The notes: a model not told the origin generated them from the letters alone. A DNA stretch of 64,000 nucleotides from Tenacibaculum adriaticum (GCF_008124875.1 NZ_VNIA01000001.1:448627-512626), one strand, 5' to 3'; positions 8,445-17,260 are shown, counted from the first letter of the stretch. Numbers and translations are program-made.

Positions 8445-8452
8445 TATATTTG
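8445..8452 (+). promoter_or_regulatory. -7 element of dut (TATATTTG)
   Basis: TATATTTG matches TAnnTTTG and ends 18 bases before the dut ATG at 8471. It is divergent from the gpsA promoter 41 bp away. Confidence 0.5.
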
Positions 8453-8470
8453 AAGTGTAAATAGATTATT

Positions 8471-8902
8471 ATGAACGTACAAATTATAAACAAATCAAAA
8501 CATCAAATTCCAGCTTATGAAACCGAAGGTTCTGCAGGAATGGATTTAAGAGCAAATATTGATGAATCTTTTACTTTGAAACCTTTAGAAAGAGCTATTG
8601 TAAAAACAGGTTTATTCATCGCTTTACCGAAAGGGTTTGAAGCACAAGTTCGTCCGCGAAGCGGACTCGCAGCAAAAAAAGGAATTACCGTTTTAAACTC
8701 ACCTGGAACTGTCGATGCTGATTATAGAGGTGAAATAGGAGTAATTCTTGTAAACTTATCTAACGAAGAATTTGTAGTTAATGACGGAGAACGAGTAGCT
8801 CAATTAGTAATTGCAAAACACGAACGTATAAACTGGCAAGAAGTGGAAGTTTTAAACGAAACTGAACGTGGTACAGGTGGTTTTGGTAGCACTGGAGTTT
8901 AG
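8471..8902 (+). CDS. dut: Deoxyuridine 5'-triphosphate nucleotidohydrolase
   Basis: 143 aa. It hydrolyses dUTP to dUMP and pyrophosphate, keeping uracil out of DNA and feeding dTMP synthesis. All five trimeric dUTPase motifs are visible: GSAGMDLRA near residue 20, [12 protein letters not shown] near 61, [12 protein letters not shown] near 77, [11 protein letters not shown] near 105 and the C-terminal [10 protein letters not shown] that closes over the nucleotide. Length is normal. It is monocistronic, with a promoter 18 bp upstream and a bidirectional hairpin terminator after it. Confidence 0.96.
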   Translation: MNVQIINKSKHQIPAYETEGSAGMDLRANIDESFTLKPLERAIVKTGLFIALPKGFEAQVRPRSGLAAKKGITVLNSPGTVDADYRGEIGVILVNLSNEEFVVNDGERVAQLVIAKHERINWQEVEVLNETERGTGGFGSTGV

Positions 8903-8922
8903 AATAGAACCTAATAAATATT

Positions 8923-8953
8923 AAAAATCCGAAGTTGTTAACTTCGGATTTTT
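8923..8953. terminator. Bidirectional terminator between dut and a GNAT gene
   Basis: A 14-bp perfect inverted repeat (AAAAATCCGAAGTT, GTT loop, then its complement) is flanked by A and T tracts, so it can end transcripts from both sides. It overlaps the stop codon of the minus-strand GNAT gene. Confidence 0.85.
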
Positions 8954-9491
8954 AATTTAGTTCTTTTACCATTTTATACATTCCTCGGTAATCATCAAAA
9001 ACCAACGGAAATTCAATAAAAACTTTATCAACTTCTTTAAAGTTATATTTTTTATAGAAATGAAGTGCTTGTGATTGTTTTTCCATCACTTCTAACCACA
9101 ATTTTTTATACCCTTTTTTAGTTGTAAAATCAATTAACCAATCCATCAATTTTTTCCCTATTCCTTGGTTTTGAATCTGTTGATCTAAATATATTCGGTG
9201 TAATTTCACAAATTTCATATCCTCTTCATAATCAGTATTTAAATTCCAAACTAATCGTAAAATTCCGATGTTTTTATTATTAAAAAGGATGAAGAAATAG
9301 TCTGAATTTTTTTCTTTAATTTCTTCTTTTACATTTTGATAATTATACAATTCATCAACGTACCATTTCCCTCCATCCTGCCAATAATCAAAATATGCTG
9401 GCGGATAAATTCTACACATCAACTCATACAATTCTTTATGATTGTTAATAGTAATTGATTGTAGTGATAAGTTTTCTGAAATTGAAATCAT
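8952..9491 (-). CDS. GNAT family N-acetyltransferase
   Basis: 179 aa. The acetyl-CoA binding motif A is clear: LHRIYLDQQIQNQGIGKKLM at about residues 107-126 (Q-x-x-G-x-G/A type). It is followed by the motif-B strand and helix (KKLWLEVMEKQSQALHFYKK, then YNFKEV). This marks a small cytosolic acetyltransferase; the acceptor is unknown. It lies convergent to dut and shares its terminator. The next gene upstream on the strand, recA, ends 76 bp away with its own terminator, so this gene is probably expressed separately or by read-through. Confidence 0.85.
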   Translation of the reverse strand: MISISENLSLQSITINNHKELYELMCRIYPPAYFDYWQDGGKWYVDELYNYQNVKEEIKEKNSDYFFILFNNKNIGILRLVWNLNTDYEEDMKFVKLHRIYLDQQIQNQGIGKKLMDWLIDFTTKKGYKKLWLEVMEKQSQALHFYKKYNFKEVDKVFIEFPLVFDDYRGMYKMVKELN

Positions 9492-9506
9492 TTATTAAAA
9501 ATAAAA

Positions 9507-9534
9507 AAACTGTTGTAAATACTTACAACAGTTT
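9507..9534 (-). terminator. recA terminator
   Basis: AAACTGTTGTAA, a four-base loop, then the perfect 12-base complement. On the minus strand it is followed by a run of seven T residues. It lies 32 bp past the recA stop codon. Confidence 0.8.
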
Positions 9535-9566
9535 AAAATTTAAACACTAAAATATTTTGTGTTATA

Positions 9567-10574
9567 TTATTCTTGATTGTCAATTACTTCTTTAATCTTT
9601 GTTTCAAGTTCCTCTGCTAACTCAGGATTATCCTTTATTAATCCTTTTACAGCATCACGTCCTTGTCCTAATTTAGTGTCTCCATAACTAAACCAAGAAC
9701 CGCTCTTTTTAACGATTCCTAATTCTACACCAATATCTAAAATTTCACCAACTTTAGAGATTCCCTCTCCATACATAATATCAAATTCTGCCTGTTGAAA
9801 AGGTGGGGCAACTTTATTTTTTACTACTTTAACTTTGGTGCTATTTCCAATAACTTTATCACCTTCTTTAATTTGTGTTCTACGGCGAATATCTAAACGT
9901 ACAGACGCATAAAATTTTAATGCGTTACCACCTGTTGTTGTTTCTGGATTTCCGAACATTACTCCAATTTTTTCACGTAATTGGTTAATGAAAATAACTG
10001 TACAGTTTGTTTTACTAATTGTACCTGTTAATTTACGAAGCGCTTGCGACATTAAACGTGCATGTAATCCCATTTTAGAATCACCCATTTCCCCTTCAAT
10101 TTCTGATTTTGGAGTTAATGCTGCAACCGAGTCAATAACCACAATATCTATAGCTCCAGAACGGATTAAGTTATCAGCAATTTCTAATGCTTGCTCTCCA
10201 TGATCTGGTTGGGAAATGATTAAATTATCAATATCAACTCCTAAATTTTCTGCATAAAAACGATCAAATGCGTGTTCCGCATCAATAAAAGCAGCAATTC
10301 CTCCTGCTTTTTGTGCCTCCGCAATTGCATGTAATGTTAAGGTTGTTTTACCAGAAGATTCAGGTCCGTAAATTTCAATTATTCTTCCTCGTGGATATCC
10401 ACCAACACCTAAGGCTAAATCTAATCCTAAAGAACCTGATGAAATAGCATCAACTTCTTCAATAACTTTATCACCCATTTTCATTACGGTACCTTTACCG
10501 TAAGACTTATCTAATTTATCTAATGTAAGTTGAAGCGCTTTAAGTTTCGCTTCTTTTTCTTTATCTGCTGCCAT
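9567..10574 (-). CDS. recA: Recombinase RecA
   Basis: 335 aa. It forms ATP-dependent filaments on single-stranded DNA, catalysing strand exchange and supporting the damage response. Walker A is GPESSGKTT at residues 70-78. Walker B is in [12 protein letters not shown]. The L1 and L2 DNA-binding loops ([20 protein letters not shown] and [15 protein letters not shown]) are intact, as is the [14 protein letters not shown] block. Length is normal. It is transcribed alone with a strong terminator. No LexA-type operator was recognised in the 120 bp upstream. Confidence 0.98.
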   Translation of the reverse strand: MAADKEKEAKLKALQLTLDKLDKSYGKGTVMKMGDKVIEEVDAISSGSLGLDLALGVGGYPRGRIIEIYGPESSGKTTLTLHAIAEAQKAGGIAAFIDAEHAFDRFYAENLGVDIDNLIISQPDHGEQALEIADNLIRSGAIDIVVIDSVAALTPKSEIEGEMGDSKMGLHARLMSQALRKLTGTISKTNCTVIFINQLREKIGVMFGNPETTTGGNALKFYASVRLDIRRRTQIKEGDKVIGNSTKVKVVKNKVAPPFQQAEFDIMYGEGISKVGEILDIGVELGIVKKSGSWFSYGDTKLGQGRDAVKGLIKDNPELAEELETKIKEVIDNQE

Positions 10575-10696
10575 AAAAATTGCTAAAAATGTTCATAAAA
10601 ATAAGAGTTGCTAAGGTATAAAAAAGTGAGGTAATTCTATATGCTTTTTTTAGACTCCTTTTTTATTGTAATATTGCTGTTTATTAAGCCTTTTTA

Positions 10697-11263
10697 ATGT
10701 TTAAACACCAACATTTCATTATTCATAAACCTTATGGTTTTATTTCTCAGTTTGTAAATCCTGGTAAAAGAAAGAAGAAATTATTAGGTGAGTTATATAA
10801 TTTTCCTGAAAATACCATGGCAATTGGGCGTTTAGATGTTGCTTCAGAAGGATTATTATTATTAACTACGGATGGAAAAGTAAGTCATTTTATCAGAAGT
10901 AAAAAAGTGGAAAAAGAGTATTATGTTCAAGTAGATGGAATCATAACTCAAGAAGCAGTTAATAAACTTAAAGAAGGTGTAGAAATTGGATTTGAAGGAA
11001 AAAAATACCTCACAAATCCTGGAAAAGCAACATTAATTAAAGACCCTAAATTTCCTTTAAAATCTCAAAAAATACGTGATGAAAGACATGGTCCAACAAG
11101 TTGGGTTTCTATCATTATTAAAGAAGGAAAATTTAGACAAGTTCGTAAAATGACAGCTGCTGTTGGCTTTCCTACATTACGGCTTGTTAGAGTGAGGGTG
11201 GGATCAATTTTATTAGAAGGTTTAAATAATGGAGAAGTTAAAGAAGTAGATTCTTTACTTTAA
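10697..11263 (+). CDS. rluE: 23S rRNA pseudouridine synthase, RluE-like (RsuA family)
   Basis: 188 aa, without an S4 domain, which is the size and form of RluE. It isomerises a uridine in 23S rRNA to pseudouridine. The catalytic Asp is in MAIGRLDVASEGLLLLTTDG at about residue 48. The other family blocks are HFIIHKPYGFISQF at the start, VEKEYYVQVDG, and EGKFRQVRKMTAAVGFPTLR near the C-terminus. The exact rRNA position is inferred from the RluE-like size. It is divergent from recA with 122 bp between starts. Confidence 0.85.
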   Translation: MFKHQHFIIHKPYGFISQFVNPGKRKKKLLGELYNFPENTMAIGRLDVASEGLLLLTTDGKVSHFIRSKKVEKEYYVQVDGIITQEAVNKLKEGVEIGFEGKKYLTNPGKATLIKDPKFPLKSQKIRDERHGPTSWVSIIIKEGKFRQVRKMTAAVGFPTLRLVRVRVGSILLEGLNNGEVKEVDSLL

Positions 11264-11300
11264 TGTAACTTTTATTACAGTACATAAATATTTTGCTTAC

Positions 11301-11308
11301 TAATTTTG
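11301..11308 (+). promoter_or_regulatory. -7 element of a 33-codon membrane peptide gene
   Basis: TAATTTTG matches TAnnTTTG and lies six bases before the ATG at 11315. It supports the small frame downstream being a real gene. Confidence 0.45.
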
Positions 11309-11314
11309 TTTACT

Positions 11315-11416
11315 ATGAAATCAAATACATTTATTTACATAATTGCAAGTATTATCATTCTACATTTTATAGCAGGATTTGCATATTTAATTTATAAAAT
11401 GAATAAAAAGAAATAA
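11315..11416 (+). CDS. Small single-pass membrane protein (33 aa)
   Basis: The frame reads MKSNTFIYIIASIIILHFIA, then GFAYLIYKMNKKK and stop. It has one strong hydrophobic helix (residues 6-27) and a positively charged tail, the layout of an inner-membrane miniprotein with its C-terminus inside. A -7 promoter match lies six bases upstream of the ATG, and the frame sits in an otherwise empty 318-bp gap between the pseudouridine synthase and DUF2167 genes. I see nothing else in the rest of that gap (11417-11581). Function is unknown. Confidence 0.55.
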   Translation: MKSNTFIYIIASIIILHFIAGFAYLIYKMNKKK

Positions 11417-11581
11417 TTATTTCTTTTTATATTCTTCTCGTACTTAAATAAATTATTAGCTCTCTAAAATTAATTCATATAGTTTTTCTCGGTAATAAAA
11501 AATAAGCCCTTTTATATATCAAAAGTAAATTATAATATCTTTTTGTATTATTGTCTCTTTATTATATAAATATAACTAACT

Positions 11582-12481
11582 ATGAAAAAAGCATTCCCCT
11601 TTCTATTATTTTTATTAATTTCTAACTTTTCTTTTGCTCAAGACTCAGAAAATGATCAGATTTCTGAAGAAGAATATATCAGAAAAATTGATAGTATTAA
11701 TAATGCATTTACTTATCAAGAAGGCAAAATTACTTTACAAGATGGAATTGCTGAAATTACAATTCCTGATGGATATAAATTTTTAGATGCTAAACAAAGT
11801 AGTTATGTATTAACAGACTTATGGGGAAATCCTCCTTCAGAAGTTTTAGGAATGTTATTTCCAAAAGATGTTAATCCTTTAGGAGATAACTTTACGTATG
11901 CAGTAGAAGTAACTTACTCTAAAGATGGTTATATTAATGATGAGGATGCTAAGGAATTAGATTATGATGAATTATTAGAGCAAATGCAAGAAGATACTGA
12001 TGCTTCAAACCCGGAAAGAAAAAAATTAGGTTATCCAACAATGGATTTAGTTGGTTGGGCTTCTGCTCCTTTTTATGATGAAAATAATAAAAAGTTACAC
12101 TGGGCTAAAGAAATAAGTTTTGAAGGAGAAGCAGAAAACACTTTAAATTATAATATCAGAGTCTTAGGAAGAAAAGGATATTTAAATTTAAATGCTATTG
12201 GAACTATTGATATTTTACCAAATTTTAAAAAAGATGTAAATCAAATATTAAATAGTGTTGCTTTTACAGAAGGTAATAAATATTCTGATTTTAATCCTGA
12301 TATTGATCAAGTTGCCGCTTATGGTATCGGTGGTTTAATTGCTGGTAAATTATTAGCAAAAGCTGGCTTCTTTGTCGTAATTCTAAAATTTTGGAAAGTA
12401 ATTGCTATCGCTGTTGCTGGTGGTTTTGCTGCTTTTAAAAATAAACTTTTTGGTAGAAAAGAAGAGGAAGAAGTTTCTTAG
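11582..12481 (+). CDS. DUF2167 family membrane-anchored protein
   Basis: 299 aa. A cleavable signal peptide (MKKAFPFLLFLLISNFSFAQ) is followed by a soluble domain facing the periplasm. A C-terminal hydrophobic region (GFFVVILKFWKVIAIAVAGG, about residues 261-285) and a charged tail (RKEEEEVS) complete it. The DUF2167 hallmarks are present: GIAEITIPDGYKFLD, LWGNPPSE, GYINDEDAKELDYDELLEQM, DLVGWASAPFYDENNKKLHW and NYNIRVLGRKGYLNLN. The family has no assigned biochemical role. It is a single gene followed by a shared hairpin terminator. Confidence 0.88.
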   Translation: MKKAFPFLLFLLISNFSFAQDSENDQISEEEYIRKIDSINNAFTYQEGKITLQDGIAEITIPDGYKFLDAKQSSYVLTDLWGNPPSEVLGMLFPKDVNPLGDNFTYAVEVTYSKDGYINDEDAKELDYDELLEQMQEDTDASNPERKKLGYPTMDLVGWASAPFYDENNKKLHWAKEISFEGEAENTLNYNIRVLGRKGYLNLNAIGTIDILPNFKKDVNQILNSVAFTEGNKYSDFNPDIDQVAAYGIGGLIAGKLLAKAGFFVVILKFWKVIAIAVAGGFAAFKNKLFGRKEEEEVS

Positions 12482-12498
12482 TTTAAGAATATACTTTA

Positions 12499-12540
12499 AA
12501 AATAAAAAGGGTGAAGAAAATTTCTTCACCCTTTTTATTT
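12499..12540. terminator. Bidirectional terminator
   Basis: AAATAAAAAGGGTGAAGAAA is followed by its complement, giving a long stem with A and T flanks. It serves the DUF2167 gene on the plus strand and the ElaA-like gene on the minus strand, whose stop lies inside it. Confidence 0.85.
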
Positions 12541-12975
12541 TTTTATCATATAAATATGAATAATTCCGTCTTCTAAATATTCATCGCCAATTTGTATAAA
12601 ACCATGACTTTCGTAAAACTTCTTTAAATACTTTTGAGCACCAATTTTTATGAGCGAGGTATTATATAGTTTTTTTATAGTTTGTATTGAAAAATCCATT
12701 AAATCATGACCGTAACCATATTTACGTTCTTCTTGTTTTACAACCACTCTACCAATACTGGATTCTTTATAATAATCTCCTGATTGAAACAAACGAGTAT
12801 AGGCTACTATTTTGTCATTTTTTTTTCCTAAAACATGTATAGCTTGTTGGTCTTTACCATCTAAATCAAGAAAAACACAATCTTGTTCTACTACAAAAAC
12901 ATCCGAACGTAATTGTAAAAGATCATACAATTCTAATGTTGTTAATTCCTCAAAAGTTTTAACTAAAAAATCCAT
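12535..12975 (-). CDS. ElaA-like GNAT acetyltransferase
   Basis: 146 aa. The start (MDFLVKTFEELTTLELYDLL, then QLRSDVFVVEQDC) matches the ElaA branch of the GNAT superfamily. The acetyl-CoA-binding part is SSIGRVVVKQEERKYGYGHD (R-K-Y-G-Y-G), followed by IKIGAQKYLKKFYESHGF, the ElaA motif. The substrate is unknown. The start codon overlaps the rpiB stop by one base, so the two genes are co-transcribed and probably translationally coupled. Confidence 0.87.
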   Translation of the reverse strand: MDFLVKTFEELTTLELYDLLQLRSDVFVVEQDCVFLDLDGKDQQAIHVLGKKNDKIVAYTRLFQSGDYYKESSIGRVVVKQEERKYGYGHDLMDFSIQTIKKLYNTSLIKIGAQKYLKKFYESHGFIQIGDEYLEDGIIHIYMIKK

Positions 12976-13409
12976 TAAGATTCACAAGAAATTTTATCTA
13001 CTCTATTTTTATGACGACCCCCTTCAAACTCTGTAGAAAGAAAAATCTTTACAAAATCTAATGCTTGATAAAGAGAAACAAAACGTGCAGGAATTGTTAA
13101 AATATTTGCATTATTGTGTTGACGAGATAATGCTACTAATTCATTATTCCAACATAAAGCAGCACGAATTCCTTGGTGTTTATTAGCAGTCATTTGAGCA
13201 CCATTACCGCTTCCGCATAAAATAATTCCCATTTCTGCCATACCTGTTTCTACCGCTTCTGCAGTTGGATGAATAGCATCTGGATAATCCATACTGTAAG
13301 TATCATTGGTACCAAAATTGATAACTTTATGTCCCAACTTTTCGAGTAGTTTTATAATTTCGAACTTGTATTCGGTACCTGCATGATCGTTTCCGATTGC
13401 AATTGTCAT
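12975..13409 (-). CDS. rpiB: Ribose 5-phosphate isomerase B
   Basis: 144 aa. It interconverts ribose 5-phosphate and ribulose 5-phosphate in the non-oxidative pentose phosphate pathway. It starts MTIAIGNDHAGTEYK, with the D-H-A-G substrate motif. The catalytic Cys65 is in LCGSGNGAQMTANK, followed by IRAALCWNNELVALSRQHNN and the phosphate-binding region. Length is normal for RpiB. A -7 element (TATTTTTG on the minus strand) lies 32 bp upstream, with repeats resembling DnaA boxes at and beyond its -33 region. Confidence 0.94.
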   Translation of the reverse strand: MTIAIGNDHAGTEYKFEIIKLLEKLGHKVINFGTNDTYSMDYPDAIHPTAEAVETGMAEMGIILCGSGNGAQMTANKHQGIRAALCWNNELVALSRQHNNANILTIPARFVSLYQALDFVKIFLSTEFEGGRHKNRVDKISCES

Positions 13410-13440
13410 AATTAATTGATTTTAATAGTGTTATTATAAA

Positions 13441-13448
13441 CAAAAATA
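13441..13448 (-). promoter_or_regulatory. -7 element of rpiB (minus-strand TATTTTTG)
   Basis: CAAAAATA on the plus strand reads TATTTTTG on the minus strand. A minus-strand TTG (CAA at 13466-13468) lies 17 bases further upstream, inside the second DnaA-box-like repeat. Protein binding to that repeat could therefore affect rpiB transcription. Confidence 0.5.
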
Positions 13449-13974
13449 CAGTTATTAACGGTTATCAACAGTAATTAACAATGCTTTTTTTACCGTACTT
13501 AATAACCCTTTAAAAATAAAGGTTTTATAAATATTATTTAAATGTTAAGAACTAGTTGTATGTTTTTAAAAATATATTTGATTCTTTCATAAAAATTTAC
13601 AATACAATTACTAAATTTAATTATGCAACTTTTTTTTTAAGTTTTTAATGAACATTTATCAACATAAAATTAACCCTTTATTTACATTATAAATCATTTT
13701 AACTATTCATAAAAACTAGTTAATTGCTGTTTATAACTTTTGTTAATAACCTAACTTTATAATTGATTTTAAAGATTTTAATAATTGAATAACTTGTTTA
13801 TTTTATTTAATAAGTGATAAATCAAAATTTAAAAGTAAAAAAGTATTGTAGAAATTAACAAGCTATAATAACAATCACCTTTTTTTAAATTTTAAAATAT
13901 CTTTTTTAATAATAATATATATTGTTAACAACTGAAATTTTAAAAAGATGAATTTGATTTCTTTTCTGCTTTAA
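13449..13974. other. AT-rich gene-free region with DnaA-box-like repeats (candidate oriC)
   Basis: Most of the 844-bp gap between the divergent rpiB and rnr genes holds no gene and is extremely AT-rich. At 13452-13480 three 9-mers follow each other at an exact 10-bp period: TTATTAACG, TTATCAACA, TAATTAACA. The middle one differs at one base from the E. coli DnaA box TTATCCACA. A second TTATCAACA lies at 13656-13664. TGTTAATAA (reverse strand TTATTAACA) lies at 13741-13749 and TTGTTAACA at 13922-13930. Iterated boxes, AT-rich stretches and divergent flanking genes are what oriC regions look like, but dnaA is not in the window. Origin function is inference; an rpiB operator is the alternative. 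Confidence 0.4.
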
Positions 13975-14121
13975 TTAAGTAAAGCGTGTCTTTTTTTTTT
14001 CTTTTAAAGTTTGTGTAGGATCTTTTTTATTAAGCGTAGTGTTAATACTTATTGCAGTAATAATTATACCAGCAATAAATATTCCAAAAAATAGAGCAAT
14101 TATTTTACGTAAGTTTTTCAC
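13975..14121 (-). CDS. Possible small membrane protein (about 48 aa, GTG start)
   Basis: From a GTG at 14119-14121 the minus strand encodes MKNLRKIIALFFGIFIAGII, then ITAISINTTLNKKDPTQTLK, EKKKTRFT and a stop. It has a basic start and one hydrophobic helix (residues 7-25). An AGGAAG lies nine bases before the GTG, a plausible ribosome site though such sites are not general in this phylum. Near the end the frame crosses ten A residues (13991-14000 as T). One extra A would replace the last residues with a longer tail. Whether the gene is expressed, and in which C-terminal form, is uncertain. Confidence 0.4.
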   Translation of the reverse strand: MKNLRKIIALFFGIFIAGIIITAISINTTLNKKDPTQTLKEKKKTRFT

Positions 14122-14253
14122 TTTTAACGACTTCCTTTAAATAAAGACTTTAAATTTTAAGAAATGTTACAATTTTATTAAGTTTTTTTTAAGAAAGTTT
14201 ATTACGATAATTTCTTCGTACTTTGGATGAAATTATAATGAGACAAAATATAT

Positions 14254-16473
14254 ATGTCAAGAAAGAAAAAAATATACAAGAAAAAAGGAAATGTAATAAA
14301 AGATTTAACGCGTAATATATTCAGAATTTTAAATGAAGACAGCGAAAAATCTTTCAACTATAAACAAATTGCTGCTAAAATAGGTGTTGTAGATACAGAA
14401 GGGAAAAATCAAATTATTCAAAAATTAGCTGAACTTAAAAAAAATCAAAAAATAAAAGAAATAGATAGAGGAAAATTCCAAATTAATGAAGATCGTAAAT
14501 ACCATGTTGGTAAGTTAGATTTAACCTCAAACGGTAATGGCTATTTTATTTGTGATGATTTCGAAGATGATATTTTTGTTCCTTCAGTAAATATAAACCA
14601 TGGTTTGCAAGATGACCTAGTGCGTGTTTATGTATATAAAAAACGTAAAAGCTCAAAATTAGAAGCTGATGTTGTAGAAATTTTAGAACGTGCTAAAACA
14701 GATTTTGTAGGTACGTTACAAATGAATAAAAACTTTGGTTTTGTAGTACCTGATAGTTATAAAATGTATGCTGATATTTTTATATCTAAAGGAAAATTGG
14801 GAGGTGCACAAGACGGGGACAAGGTATTAGCTAAAATTACAGATTGGCCTGATAATTCTAAAAATCCTTTTGGTACTATTACACAAGTACTTGGTAAACC
14901 TGGAGAACACGATACAGAAATTCATTCTATTTTATTGGAGTATGGTTTACCTTATGAGTTTCCAAGAGAAGTAGAAAAAGATGCTGAAAAGCTTTCTATA
15001 GAAATAACCAAAGAAGAAATTGCCAAGCGTAGAGATATGAGAAATGATTTAACATTTACCATAGATCCAAAAGATGCTAAAGATTTTGACGATGCTTTAT
15101 CATTTACAAAATTAGAAAATGGTAATTATGAAATTGGAATTCATATTGCTGATGTTTCTCACTATTTACAACCAAAATCTATTTTAGATGATGAGGCATA
15201 TAATAGAGCAACATCAGTTTATTTAGTTGATAGAGTAGTACCTATGTTACCAGAAATGTTATCTAATGGTGTTTGTTCTTTACGCCCTAACGAAGAAAAA
15301 TTAACTTTCTCTGCAGTTTTTGAAATAGATGAAAAAGCGAACGTTATCAATCAATGGTTTGGTAGAACAGTAACGTATTCTGATCAACGTTTCGCGTATG
15401 AAGAAGCACAATCTATCATTGAAAACTGTAAACTATCAGATACTATTGAATCATACACAATGCCAATAGATACTTCTATTATAGATAGAGAATATAATGT
15501 AGTACCTGAAATTGTAGAAGCAACTTTAAAATTAGATGAGTTAGCAAAAAAATTCCGTTCAAAAAGAATGAAAGCTGGAGCTATATCTTTTGATAGGGTA
15601 GAAGTAAAATTTAATTTAGATCAAGATTTTAATCCTACAGGAGTTTATTTTAAAGAGTCTAAAGACGCAAATAAACTAATTGAAGAGTTTATGTTACTTG
15701 CTAATAGAAAAGTGGCTGAATTCGTAGGAAAAGGGAAAGGTGCAAAACCTACTAATAAAACTTTTGTGTATCGTGTGCATGACGAGCCAAATCTAGAAAA
15801 ATTAGCATCTTTACAGAATATTATTGGTAAATTTGGTTATAAAATTAACACTGAAAATAAAGAAACAACATCACAGTCGTTAAATAAATTACTTTCTGAT
15901 GTTCATGGTAAAGGAGAAGCTAACATGGTTGAAACTTTAACCATTAGATCTATGAGTAAAGCAGAGTATACGACACAAAATATTGGACATTATGGTTTAG
16001 CATTTGACTATTATAGTCATTTTACTTCACCAATTCGTCGTTATCCAGATGTAATGACACATCGTTTATTACAACATTATTTAGATGGCGGTAATTCTCC
16101 TAAAGCAGATGTTTATGAAGAAAAATGTAAACATTCTTCTAAAATGGAAGAACTAGCTGCAAAAGCAGAAAGAGATTCTATAAAATACATGCAGGTTAAA
16201 TACATGCAAGATCATCAAAATGAAGAATTTCCTGGAGTGGTTTCAGGAGTTACTGAATGGGGAATTTATGTTGAAATCATTAGTAATAAATGTGAAGGAA
16301 TGGTTCGTATTAGGGATATTAAAGATGATTATTATATTTTTGATGAAAAGCAATATGCAATTGTTGGGCAAGCAAGTCAAAATATTATTCAGTTAGGTGA
16401 TGAAGTAGTTGTTAAAGTTAAAAAAACTGATTTAGAAAGAAAACATCTTGATTTTGATTTGATTAGTCACTAA
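14254..16473 (+). CDS. rnr: Ribonuclease R
   Basis: 739 aa. A 3'-to-5' exoribonuclease that degrades structured RNA and takes part in RNA quality control. After a basic N-terminus (MSRKKKIYKKK) come a winged-helix region, two cold-shock domains (GNGYFICDDFEDDIFVP; NFGFVVPDSYKMYADIFI) and the RNB catalytic domain. The active-site aspartates are in TIDPKDAKDFDDALSF, about residues 270-285. The conserved HFTSPIRRYPDVMTHRLLQH follows, and a C-terminal S1 domain (GVVSGVTEWGIYVEIISNKC) ends the protein. Length is normal. A near-consensus TACTTTG lies at 14217-14223. It starts rightward transcription from the candidate origin gap. Confidence 0.95.
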   Translation: MSRKKKIYKKKGNVIKDLTRNIFRILNEDSEKSFNYKQIAAKIGVVDTEGKNQIIQKLAELKKNQKIKEIDRGKFQINEDRKYHVGKLDLTSNGNGYFICDDFEDDIFVPSVNINHGLQDDLVRVYVYKKRKSSKLEADVVEILERAKTDFVGTLQMNKNFGFVVPDSYKMYADIFISKGKLGGAQDGDKVLAKITDWPDNSKNPFGTITQVLGKPGEHDTEIHSILLEYGLPYEFPREVEKDAEKLSIEITKEEIAKRRDMRNDLTFTIDPKDAKDFDDALSFTKLENGNYEIGIHIADVSHYLQPKSILDDEAYNRATSVYLVDRVVPMLPEMLSNGVCSLRPNEEKLTFSAVFEIDEKANVINQWFGRTVTYSDQRFAYEEAQSIIENCKLSDTIESYTMPIDTSIIDREYNVVPEIVEATLKLDELAKKFRSKRMKAGAISFDRVEVKFNLDQDFNPTGVYFKESKDANKLIEEFMLLANRKVAEFVGKGKGAKPTNKTFVYRVHDEPNLEKLASLQNIIGKFGYKINTENKETTSQSLNKLLSDVHGKGEANMVETLTIRSMSKAEYTTQNIGHYGLAFDYYSHFTSPIRRYPDVMTHRLLQHYLDGGNSPKADVYEEKCKHSSKMEELAAKAERDSIKYMQVKYMQDHQNEEFPGVVSGVTEWGIYVEIISNKCEGMVRIRDIKDDYYIFDEKQYAIVGQASQNIIQLGDEVVVKVKKTDLERKHLDFDLISH

Positions 16474-16547
16474 ACAATATACTTTTTAATAAAAAAATGA
16501 GTTGGTATAATTATTGAATTACCTTTTCAAAATAAATTTCAAAAATT

Positions 16548-17225
16548 ATGAATAAATTATTGTTTTTAAGCATGTTATTTACTGTAGCTTTATGCTCTGC
16601 ACAAACAACCATAAACAAAGTTTTGCAAGATTTTTCAACTTTAAAAGTTTACAATGGTATTGATTTAGAATTAATAAAATCAGAGGATCAACGCATTGAA
16701 ATAACAGGAGAAAAGACAGATAAAGTTGTTATTAAAGAAGAAGATAAAACTTTAAAAGTATATTTAAGATTCCCAGAAACAGTTGCAGAAGGAAAAGTGA
16801 AAGCTACTTTATATTTTAATAAAAACATAGATGTTATAGATGCTAATGAAGGAGCAACTTTAACAGGAAAAAATATTGATCAAACTAGTTTAGAAGTTAA
16901 AGCACAAGAAGGTGCTTTTATTAACCTTGTTGTAGCAACTAAACATTTATATGTTAAATCAACCTCAGGAGGAGTTATTAAATTATCTGGTACAACACAA
17001 AATCAAGATGTATCTGTAGATTTAGGTGGAGCTTATCATGGTTATAAATTAAAAACATCTCATGTATCTACAGTTAAGGCAGGATCAGGAGCAAAAGCAG
17101 AAGTTAGTGTTGGTGAAACATTAGATGCTAGGGTTACTTTTGGTGGTACAATTTTTTATAAAGGAACTCCAGAGGTTTTAAAAGATAAAAAAATTATTGG
17201 AGGTACTATAGAACAACGTAATTAA
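16548..17225 (+). CDS. Secreted head GIN domain protein (DUF2807-like)
   Basis: 225 aa with a signal peptide (MNKLLFLSMLFTVALCSAQT). The rest is a regular beta-rich repeat fold: FSTLKVYNGIDLELIKSEDQ, VYLRFPETVAEGKVKATLYF, IDVIDANEGATLTGKNIDQT, VKAQEGAFINLVV. This is the pattern of the putative auto-transporter adhesin head GIN (DUF2807) domain, a right-handed beta-helix found on Bacteroidetes cell surfaces. Function is unknown. It lies 74 bp after rnr and 35 bp before tatA on the same strand. Confidence 0.8.
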   Translation: MNKLLFLSMLFTVALCSAQTTINKVLQDFSTLKVYNGIDLELIKSEDQRIEITGEKTDKVVIKEEDKTLKVYLRFPETVAEGKVKATLYFNKNIDVIDANEGATLTGKNIDQTSLEVKAQEGAFINLVVATKHLYVKSTSGGVIKLSGTTQNQDVSVDLGGAYHGYKLKTSHVSTVKAGSGAKAEVSVGETLDARVTFGGTIFYKGTPEVLKDKKIIGGTIEQRN

Positions 17226-17233
17226 AGTTTTCG

Positions 17234-17241
17234 TATTTTTG
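17234..17241 (+). promoter_or_regulatory. -7 element of tatA (TATTTTTG)
   Basis: TATTTTTG matches TAnnTTTG and ends 19 bases before the tatA ATG. It suggests tatA has its own promoter. Confidence 0.5.
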
Positions 17242-17260
17242 TACTATTAAAATTTAAAAA

